Positions 1 through 4,710 of a stretch of 5,932 nucleotides of DNA are shown here, in pieces. A model generated the notes under the pieces. It was not told the origin of the DNA and did not search any database. It worked only from the letters and a program-made list of their open reading frames with translations. Each line of letters opens with the position of its first letter. Position 1 is the first letter of the stretch. The position numbers and the translations under genes were made by a program. This stretch comes from Prevotellaceae bacterium. GTDB taxonomy: Bacteria > Bacteroidota > Bacteroidia > Bacteroidales > Bacteroidaceae. Location of the stretch: contig JAJPZF010000149.1 in the NCBI GenBank assembly GCA_021204545.1, forward strand, positions 1 through 5,932, in the 5' to 3' direction.

Positions 1-682
1 ACTGTAGCAGCTTGTTGCGCACCTTCGTCTGGTGGGCGTAGCCGTCCCTTCCCCTGAGCAGAGTGTCGTAGCACCACTCCAGTCCGCTCCTCGCCGCGTC
101 CGAGTCTCTGTAGACATCGCCAAGCGTGCGGGCTGCCAGCGAGCCGTAGAGCTTCTTCCTTTGCATGCTCTTCTCCACGAAGAAGCCGCCTTTATACTGC
201 CTCTCACGGAAGAGCGGCAGCCGCTTGCACTCTTGGTATTGCTTGTACGTCGCCAGGCCCGGGTACACTCTCCAGGCGTGCGAGCCACGCTTCCTTCCCC
301 TTTCAATGCGCTCCTTGAACCACTCCGCCGAGCGGTCGGGGAAGATGACTGCCAGCCCCGTCGCTATCGAGTCGATGTCTCTGCGCAAAGCTGAGTCACG
401 CCAAGCCTGCGCCTTTAGGCGTATGTCCGAGTCCTTGTCGATGACCACGAAGTCCATCAGTATGCGGAACTCTGGCACTGAGGCCACCATCGTCTTGCCG
501 TCGCTCGAGAGTATGTTGCCCCTTTTTGCGGGGATGCAGATGCTGTCGCGCGTGAACTTGTCCTTCACCACCTCCCAGTAGTCGCTCTCTGCCACCATAG
601 AGTAGGCGGCCACGAACACTATGCGCACGCCCGCCAGAAGGAAGAGGGCGAACAAAGTCCAGAGCTTGAGCTTGTTCCTCAT
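1..682 (-). CDS. ftsI: Class B penicillin-binding protein (FtsI/PBP3-like), N-terminal part, cut by window edge
   Basis: This is the first 227 codons of a septal peptidoglycan transpeptidase, reading leftward off the window. The start is the ATG at 682-680, which overlaps the ftsL-like stop as ATGA. The protein begins with a short basic segment (MRNKLK) and one membrane anchor at about residues 8-26. Next comes the pedestal/dimerisation region typical of class B PBPs: RGNILSSDGK (residues 54-63) matches the conserved RGxI...G motif and is followed by MVASVPEF. Further on are YGSLAARTLG (179-188) and SGLEWCYDTLLRG (199-211), which match the conserved RTLG and G(L/I)E..YD motifs. The catalytic SxxK, SxN and KTG motifs would lie beyond the left edge, so activity cannot be judged. 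Position in the dcw cluster after rsmH and ftsL supports a septation role over an elongation PBP2 role. No frameshift is seen in the visible part. Confidence 0.9.
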   Translation of the reverse strand, partial: MRNKLKLWTLFALFLLAGVRIVFVAAYSMVAESDYWEVVKDKFTRDSICIPAKRGNILSSDGKTMVASVPEFRILMDFVVIDKDSDIRLKAQAWRDSALRRDIDSIATGLAVIFPDRSAEWFKERIERGRKRGSHAWRVYPGLATYKQYQECKRLPLFRERQYKGGFFVEKSMQRKKLYGSLAARTLGDVYRDSDAARSGLEWCYDTLLRGRDGYAHQTKVRNKLLQ

Positions 683-1263
683 CGGTCCTCGGGGCTAATG
701 TCGATGACGAAGGGCGTCTCCACGCTCGGGAGCAGCGTGGAGTCGCCGTCGGCCTTAAGCTTTCTCTCTATCATGCTCTGCCGCATCCTCTCTGTCAGGT
801 CGCTGCTGATGGCTGAGGCTCGGTAGGTCACGTCCTCTATCTGCTTGGTTATCTCCTCTTGGTCTATCAACTGCTGCTGCCACTGGTAGTGGCTCGTCGT
901 CCTTACTATCATGAAGACCACTATCACAAGCACGAGAGGCATCTGCCTAAGGAACCACTCGCCGTCCATGCGGCGCACGATGCCCAGCAGCGTCGCCTCG
1001 TCCTCTTCCTCCTTGTCGCTCTCGTGCAGCAGTATGTCGAGCATCCTGCGCCTCCACTTCCCAAGCTTCGGGGCTTCCGTCTCCAGCGGCTCCGCCTCGG
1101 GCGGGGCGGCTGGATCTTCCGCTGGCTCTTCCGACAGCTCCTCGGGAGCTTCCTCGTGAGCGCCCGCTTCTGTGGAAGCCTCTTCCTGCACAGTCTCAGG
1201 CTCAGCCGCAGGCTGCTCCTCCTGTTCCTCCTCGGTGTCTCTCAGCTGTTCCTCGTCGGTCAT
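679..1263 (-). CDS. ftsL: FtsL-like cell division protein (Bacteroidetes type) with long acidic N-terminus
   Basis: This is a 194-residue, single-pass membrane protein, probably the FtsL-like divisome subunit that bridges cytoplasm and periplasm in the FtsQLB/FtsWI complex. Residues 1-65 are low-complexity, with about 23 Glu, many Pro and Ala, and no Lys. A basic patch follows (KLGKWRRR, about 66-73), then another acidic cluster (DKEEEDE). The membrane segment is at about 108-120 (MPLVLVIVVFMIV). It is followed by a polar, probably coiled-coil periplasmic part (QWQQQLIDQEEITKQIEDV) and a C-terminal LPSVETPFVIDI that resembles the hydrophobic tail of Bacteroidetes FtsL-like proteins. Identification rests on topology, that tail and the position between rsmH and ftsI, because FtsL sequences diverge quickly. 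Its start overlaps the rsmH stop (1260-1263) and its stop overlaps the ftsI start (679-682), both as ATGA, which implies coupled translation. Confidence 0.8.
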   Translation of the reverse strand: MTDEEQLRDTEEEQEEQPAAEPETVQEEASTEAGAHEEAPEELSEEPAEDPAAPPEAEPLETEAPKLGKWRRRMLDILLHESDKEEEDEATLLGIVRRMDGEWFLRQMPLVLVIVVFMIVRTTSHYQWQQQLIDQEEITKQIEDVTYRASAISSDLTERMRQSMIERKLKADGDSTLLPSVETPFVIDISPEDR

Positions 1264-2174
1264 TGCCCTGTCCTTTCGGCTATCCTTAGCTTGGCGCTCC
1301 TTGCCCTCGGGTTGCGCTCCTGTTCCTCGGGGCTTGGGGTAATCATCTTGCCCACCTGCCTTAGCGGGCTTCTCTGCCAGCCGAAGGCGTCTTGCTCAGC
1401 ACGCCCCTCCGTGTTGCCCGTCTTCATCACGTTCTTCACCATGCGGTCCTCGAGCGAGTGGTAGGTAAGCACCACGAGCCTGCCGCCCGGCTTCAGCACC
1501 GTCACCGCACTGCCGAGCATATCTCGCAGCGACCTCATCTCGCCGTTCACCTCTATGCGCAGGGCTTGGAACACCCTGGCCAAGTCCTTCTTCTCCCTTT
1601 CCTTGCTAAGCAGAGGCTTCAGCACGTCAGCCAGCTGCCCCGTCGTCTCTATGCTCTGCCTTGCCCTCGCCTGCACTATGGCTGCCGCCAGCCTTCGGCT
1701 TGCCCCGAGTTCGCCGTAAAGGCGAAACACGTCGGCGAGCCGCTCCTCGCTGTATTCGTTCACTACCTTGCGGGCGGTCGTCGTGGCTCTCTGGTTCATC
1801 CTCATGTCAAGGGGGGCATCGAAGCGGAAGCTGAAGCCGCGCTCCGCCGTGTCAAGGTGATGGCTGCTCACGCCCAAGTCCGCCACTATCCCGTCCACCT
1901 GCTCGTGGCCGTAGTAGCGCAACCAGTTCTTGAGGAAGCGGAAGTTGCTGTGGATGAAGGTGAAGCGCTCGTCGCCTGTGGGAGCGGCTTGGAGGGCGTC
2001 CTCGTCCTGGTCGAAGCCGTAGAGCCGCCCACTCTTGCCCAGTCTCTCGAGTATCCTTCGGCTGTGCCCTCCCCCGCCGAGGGTGAGGTCGGCGTACACT
2101 CCATCAGGACGCACCGCCAAGCCCTCGACGGTCTCCTGCGCAAGCACGGGTGTGTGATAAGTCTCGCTGGGCAT
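1260..2174 (-). CDS. rsmH: 16S rRNA (cytosine(1402)-N(4))-methyltransferase RsmH (MraW)
   Basis: RsmH is an SAM-dependent enzyme that N4-methylates C1402 of 16S rRNA, in the decoding centre. At 304 residues it has the family's usual length. Visible motifs are the opening YHTPVLAQETVEGL (6-19), the SAM-binding glycine loop YADLTLGGGGHSRRIL (27-42), GFDQDEDAL (53-61), and DGIVADLGVSSHHLD (94-108) followed by ERGFSFRFDAPLDMRMN (111-127). Later come VNEYSEERLADVFRLYGE (138-155), ALRIEVNGE (204-212) and VVLTYHSLEDRMVK (234-247). All key segments are present, so it should be active. The start is fixed by the family-typical N-terminus and by a purine-rich GAGGAAGGAAGG that abuts the ATG. It is the first gene of the minus-strand dcw operon here. 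A TACCTTTG promoter element lies just upstream. No mraZ is found between it and the divergent lipoprotein gene. Confidence 0.97.
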   Translation of the reverse strand: MPSETYHTPVLAQETVEGLAVRPDGVYADLTLGGGGHSRRILERLGKSGRLYGFDQDEDALQAAPTGDERFTFIHSNFRFLKNWLRYYGHEQVDGIVADLGVSSHHLDTAERGFSFRFDAPLDMRMNQRATTTARKVVNEYSEERLADVFRLYGELGASRRLAAAIVQARARQSIETTGQLADVLKPLLSKEREKKDLARVFQALRIEVNGEMRSLRDMLGSAVTVLKPGGRLVVLTYHSLEDRMVKNVMKTGNTEGRAEQDAFGWQRSPLRQVGKMITPSPEEQERNPRARSAKLRIAERTGQ

Positions 2175-2197
2175 CCTTCCTTCCTCAATAACGGCTC

Positions 2198-2205
2198 CAA
2201 AGGTA
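2198..2205 (-). promoter_or_regulatory. Candidate -7 promoter element for the rsmH-ftsL-ftsI operon
   Basis: The minus strand reads TACCTTTG here, a perfect match to the Bacteroidetes primary-sigma -7 consensus TAnnTTTG. It would place the transcript start near 2190 and leave a leader of roughly 15 bases ending in the purine-rich GAGGAAGGAAGG before the rsmH ATG. A clear -33 TTTG is not seen at the usual 19-21 base spacing; the nearest T-rich match (GTTTATAGG) is a few bases too far. The call therefore rests on the -7 match and on position. Confidence 0.45.
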
Positions 2206-2275
2206 GTAAAAAATCGGGCGTAGCTCCTATAAACGCACGCACAAAATGGTCCGATTTCACGGGCTACCGCATTTG

Positions 2276-2318
2276 TACGCTCGTTGTACGCTCGTTATAC
2301 GTTCGTTCTACGTTCTCC
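2276..2318. repeat. 11-bp tandem repeat, about four copies
   Basis: Four adjacent units begin at 2276, 2287, 2298 and 2309. The plus-strand units read TACGCTCGTTG, TACGCTCGTTA, TACGTTCGTTC and TACGTTCTCCT. The first three differ at only a few positions and the fourth has decayed at its end. On the minus strand the unit reads NAACGRRCGTA. The array lies about 100-145 bases upstream of the rsmH start, upstream of its candidate promoter, so it could be a regulatory array or simply a genome-wide interspersed repeat. An 11-bp period is close to one helical turn, which would put each copy on the same face of the DNA. Confidence 0.8.
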
Positions 2319-2361
2319 TCACTTTCCTCCCGCAAAGCCTCAGCGCAACCCCCAAGAACAT

Positions 2362-2393
2362 CTAAAATACTCGATGAGATGGGCATATTTTAG
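2362..2393. repeat. Inverted repeat CTAAAATA / TATTTTAG
   Basis: The arms CTAAAATA (2362-2369) and TATTTTAG (2386-2393) are perfectly complementary over 8 bp with a 16-base spacer. The spacer contains a minor CTC-GAT-GAG fold. The arms are AT-rich in GC-rich surroundings, which would suit an operator for a dimeric regulator or a DNA-opening site. As an RNA hairpin it would be weak. It sits roughly midway between the two divergent units. No known regulator is matched. Confidence 0.5.
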
Positions 2394-2428
2394 GATTTCG
2401 CACCGCCTCAATTGGGAAGCCTCAAAGC

Positions 2429-2489
2429 GTTCAATGAAGGAACAGGAACTTGTTCAATGAAGGCTTTGGAACTTGTTCAATGAAAGAAC
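2429..2489. repeat. 23-bp direct tandem repeat, 2.65 copies, with internal palindromes
   Basis: Units start at 2429, 2452 and 2475. Copies one and two share GTTCAATGAAGG and GGAACTT and differ only in the middle (AACA versus CTTT). Copy three keeps GTTCAATGAA and then diverges. Each unit carries the odd palindrome TTCAATGAA, and each junction makes the inverted pair GAACTTGTTC (2446-2455 and 2469-2478). GAAC and GTTC half-sites therefore recur every 23 bp, about two helical turns. The array lies 130-190 bases upstream of the lipoprotein start and could be an operator array, or a slippage-prone repeat with no function. Confidence 0.85.
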
Positions 2490-2614
2490 CGCGAAGCCTA
2501 AACGTAGGCGGTGAAGGCGTCCCTTTTGGTATTATTGGCTCATTTAACCGAAATGTCGCACCGTATAGCCCGACGTTGCCTTTCTTTGCCCCCGTAAAGA
2601 ACACGAGCTCATAA
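2480..2614 (+). CDS. Candidate 44-residue small ORF or leader peptide before the lipoprotein gene
   Basis: This frame opens at an ATG in the third copy of the 23-bp repeat and reads 44 codons to TAA at 2612-2614, six bases before the lipoprotein ATG. The peptide starts MKEPRSLNVGGEG and ends LPFFAPVKNTSS. It has no signal peptide, membrane segment or recognised motif, and no convincing ribosome-binding site. Its position directly before the next start would suit a leader peptide or reinitiation. The minus strand is also open across the same bases, which argues for chance or for a repeated non-coding element. I do not assign a function and think it is probably not a protein gene. Confidence 0.2.
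   Translation: MKEPRSLNVGGEGVPFGIIGSFNRNVAPYSPTLPFFAPVKNTSS
2496..2509. other. Small hairpin GCCTA-AACG-TAGGC
   Basis: This is a perfect 5-bp stem with a 4-base loop, directly downstream of the 23-bp repeat array and inside the probable leader of the lipoprotein operon if transcription starts upstream of it. It is short and has no T tract, so it is not a terminator by itself. It may be a local fold or a piece of a larger interspersed element. Confidence 0.35.
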
Positions 2615-2620
2615 CATAAG

Positions 2621-3889
2621 ATGAACAAAGGCTTAACCCCTGCCCTTCCCTGTCTTGCCGTGGCGCTGCTGCTCTCCTCGTGCTTCGGCGACGAGCCGCT
2701 GAACACGGAGTGCGACATTGAGGCGGTGAGCATACACCTCGACGACCCCGAGACTGTCTTGTACCACGAGTACGACACCTTGCAGACCGTCAGCTCCGTC
2801 GCCGACAGCGTCGGCTTCCTCGCGAGGCGGAAGGCTAAGATAACGACCCTGCCCCTGACGCTGAAGGTGACCGAGGGAGCAACGCCGTACATACTGACGG
2901 AAGGCGGCGAGTGGCAGCAGTTCCAGAACGGCAGCGCGGTGGACTTCTCCGACGAGCGGATACAGCGCTTCAAGGTGGTGTCGGAGAACAAGGCTTGGAG
3001 CCGTGAGTACAAGATATGCGTGCGCATCGACAGCGAGAGCACGGAGGACATGCTCGTGCTACAGTTCGACTTCAACGGCAACTACGCCCTCAACGACCCC
3101 ACGAAGACCGTGGACGACAAGAGCGTCTACTTCGTGTGGACGGAGACGGACGAGACGAGCGTCAGCGAGCTCTTCGGCAGCGAGCCGTGGAAGAACGGCA
3201 ACCCGGGCTTCAAGCTAAGCAAGTCGAGCGCCAAGCCCTTCGAGTACCCGACGATACCCGTCGTAGGCGGCGGGCCAGACAGCACTGACTGCGTGAAGAT
3301 GGAGACGCTCGACGCAGGGCCCTTCGGCAAGATGGTGAACATCCTCATCGCCTCGGGCAGCATGTTCGACGGCTACTTCGACGTGACCAACGCTCTTAAG
3401 GACGCGAGGAAGGCGACGCTCTTCGGCTTGCCCTTCAAGCACAAGCCCGTCAACTTCAAGGTGTGGATGAAGTGCGAGATAGGGGAGACGTTCCAGGACA
3501 AGAACGGCACGCCCGTCGTCGGCGTGGTGGACGAGCCAGAAGCTTACGTCGTGGTGTACCGCAACCAGGACGAGCAGGGCAACCAGGTGCAGCTGAACGG
3601 CGACGACGTGCTGAGCAGCCCATATATAATAGGTAAGGCACGCCTGCCTCATCACTACAACGCCGACGGCAGCGACAAGCTCAGCGGCGACCCGATACAC
3701 GGCGTGACGAAGGAGTGGCAGCTGTTCGACATGGACGTCGTGTACACCGAGGAGCCCGACGAGGACATCCTCGCCAACAACGGCTACAATATGATCGTCG
3801 CCTTCTCGAGCAGCTGGCGAGGGGCTTACTTCGAGGGCGCGATAGGCACGAAGCTGTGGATAGACAACATCGTCATCACTTGCGAATGA
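2621..3889 (+). CDS. PCMD domain-containing lipoprotein (putative carbohydrate metabolism domain)
   Basis: This is a 422-residue surface or periplasmic lipoprotein. The N-terminus has a type II signal peptide with lipobox LSSC, lipidated Cys at residue 21, followed by FGDEPLNTECDIEAV, a start style common in Bacteroidales PCMD proteins. Residues about 30-135 look like an Ig-like beta domain (LPLTLKVTEGAT, VDFS, RFKVVSENKAWSREYKICV). Residues about 136-422 fit the C-terminal PCMD domain: FDFNGNYAL, WKNGNPGF, VKMETL, PFGKMVNILIASGSMFDGYF, LFGLPFKHKPVNFKVWMK, YNMIVAFSSSWRGAYFEGAIGTKLWIDNIVITCE. The PCMD domain is thought, mainly from structural genomics in Bacteroides, to be a jelly-roll-like module linked to carbohydrate handling; no catalytic activity can be claimed from this sequence. 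The stop overlaps the next ATG, so it is probably co-translated with the beta-barrel gene. There is no clear Shine-Dalgarno, only an A-rich CATAACATAAG before the start. Confidence 0.88.
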   Translation: MNKGLTPALPCLAVALLLSSCFGDEPLNTECDIEAVSIHLDDPETVLYHEYDTLQTVSSVADSVGFLARRKAKITTLPLTLKVTEGATPYILTEGGEWQQFQNGSAVDFSDERIQRFKVVSENKAWSREYKICVRIDSESTEDMLVLQFDFNGNYALNDPTKTVDDKSVYFVWTETDETSVSELFGSEPWKNGNPGFKLSKSSAKPFEYPTIPVVGGGPDSTDCVKMETLDAGPFGKMVNILIASGSMFDGYFDVTNALKDARKATLFGLPFKHKPVNFKVWMKCEIGETFQDKNGTPVVGVVDEPEAYVVVYRNQDEQGNQVQLNGDDVLSSPYIIGKARLPHHYNADGSDKLSGDPIHGVTKEWQLFDMDVVYTEEPDEDILANNGYNMIVAFSSSWRGAYFEGAIGTKLWIDNIVITCE

Positions 3890-4680
3890 ACACCAGTATG
3901 AGATACATTGCCTTAGGCTTGCTCCTGTCGGTCTGCCTCACCTCGGCGGCTGAGGACACGGACAAGTACGAGAAGTGGGGACCGACGAGCGAGGGAGGAG
4001 GCGGCGTGATAGTGCGCCTCGGCTACACCATAGGGGGAACAACACCCCTTCCTCTGCCCAGCGAGATACGCAGCATCAACGCCTTCAGCCCTCACGGAGG
4101 GGCTACCATCGGGGCGGACGTGTACAAGATGCTCTCCAAGCGCTGGGGCTTCAGTGTGGGATGGCACTTCGTATACGAGGGCTTCCACACGAGCGCCGAC
4201 GTGAAGAACTACAAGATGTCGCTCACGCAGGAGGGCAACACAATGTCGGGCTACTTCACCGGGTGCGACATCACCGACGTGGAGCTCTGGGGCTTGACGA
4301 TGCCCGTGCTTGCCACGGTGCGTGTGTCGCCCCGATGGAACATAAGCGCAGGTCCGTTCTTCTCGGTCTTCGTCAGCGAGAGCTTCAAGGGGCAGGTGTA
4401 CGACAACAAGCAGGGCGTTGGCTACCTTCGTGTGGACAGCCCCGTGGGCGAGAAGGTGAACATTGACCGCTCCTCGCCAGCCTCGTATGACTTCTCCGAC
4501 AACCTTCGCAACTGGACGGCGGGACTGGAGTTCGCCTTCGACTGGAAGGCTACCAAGCACATGAACGTCTTCGCCCTGCTCGACTGGAGCTTTAGCGACA
4601 TCTTCGAGCCCGACTTCCCCACCGTCGAGTTCAAGCTCTACCCCATCTACGCCACGGTGGGCTTGGCGTACAGATACTGA
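3886..4680 (+). CDS. Small outer-membrane beta-barrel protein (PorT/OMP_b-brl-like)
   Basis: The product is 264 residues with a Sec signal peptide (RYIALGLLLSVCLTSAA, likely cleaved near residues 22-23), then alternating hydrophobic and polar strands. Glycine- and aromatic-rich strands include VIVRLGYTIG, RWGFSVGWHFVYEGF, WNISAGPFFSVFV, WTAGLEFAFDW and MNVFALLDWSFSDIF. It ends YATVGLAYRY, an aromatic C-terminus typical of the signal recognised by the BAM machinery. The length and strand pattern fit a small eight- to ten-strand barrel. I chose the ATG at 3886, which overlaps the lipoprotein stop as ATGA. An in-frame ATG at 3898 would give a 260-residue protein with an equally good signal peptide, so the exact start is uncertain. 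The open frame extends upstream to 3715 but that part overlaps the lipoprotein gene and is not real. The LSVC in the signal peptide resembles a lipobox, but the Val before Cys makes lipidation unlikely. It probably partners the PCMD lipoprotein. Confidence 0.85.
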   Translation: MNTSMRYIALGLLLSVCLTSAAEDTDKYEKWGPTSEGGGGVIVRLGYTIGGTTPLPLPSEIRSINAFSPHGGATIGADVYKMLSKRWGFSVGWHFVYEGFHTSADVKNYKMSLTQEGNTMSGYFTGCDITDVELWGLTMPVLATVRVSPRWNISAGPFFSVFVSESFKGQVYDNKQGVGYLRVDSPVGEKVNIDRSSPASYDFSDNLRNWTAGLEFAFDWKATKHMNVFALLDWSFSDIFEPDFPTVEFKLYPIYATVGLAYRY

Positions 4681-4710
4681 ACACGTTTAACCAACCTAAA
4701 TACAATCATT

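Larger units (their letters stand above)
2175..2620. other. Divergent intergenic region between the dcw operon and the lipoprotein operon
   Basis: These 446 bases separate two divergently transcribed units and hold no long gene. From left to right they contain the rsmH ribosome-binding region and candidate promoter, an 11-bp tandem repeat (2276-2318), an 8-bp inverted repeat (2362-2393), a 23-bp tandem repeat (2429-2489), a small GCCTA/TAGGC hairpin (2496-2509), and a stretch (about 2500-2614) that is open in one plus-strand frame. Base composition is less GC-rich than in the genes. In many relatives mraZ would lie just upstream of rsmH; I see no MraZ-like reading frame or remnant here. Confidence 0.8.

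Noticed and set aside
32..581. Plus-strand ORFs of 120 and 138 codons at the left edge
   Set aside because: They lie antisense to the N-terminal part of the FtsI-like gene, which shows class B PBP motifs in the minus strand. The plus-strand translations have no domain features.
859..1464. Plus-strand ORF of 201 codons with hydrophobic, Leu-rich stretches
   Set aside because: It is the antisense of the Glu-rich FtsL-like N-terminus. Reversed GAG/GAA codons read as Leu, Phe and Ser and imitate membrane segments.
2276..2318. MraZ-binding boxes upstream of rsmH
   Set aside because: The 11-bp units lack the TGGG core expected for MraZ sites, and no mraZ gene lies adjacent.
1392..2393. Long plus-strand ORF of 333 codons
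   Set aside because: It is antisense to rsmH, whose motifs are unmistakable. It has low-complexity, His- and Leu-rich translation and no recognisable domain. GC-rich codon use creates such shadows.
2429..2489. CRISPR array
   Set aside because: The 23-bp units are contiguous with no unique spacers, and only 2.65 copies are present with no cas gene nearby.
2581..2588. TTTCTTTG as a possible TAnnTTTG promoter for the lipoprotein operon
   Set aside because: The second base is T instead of A and no TTTG lies at 19-21 bases upstream, so the match is too weak to annotate.
2431..3081. Minus-strand ORF of 216 codons spanning the lipoprotein start and the leader
   Set aside because: It overlaps the lipobox-bearing coding region antisense and has no start signal or domain. 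Its part over 2500-2614 is kept only as a note on the leader element.
3715..3885. Upstream extension of the beta-barrel reading frame
   Set aside because: This part is out of frame within the PCMD lipoprotein, is Arg- and His-rich, and would place the signal peptide internally. The true start is at 3886 or 3898.
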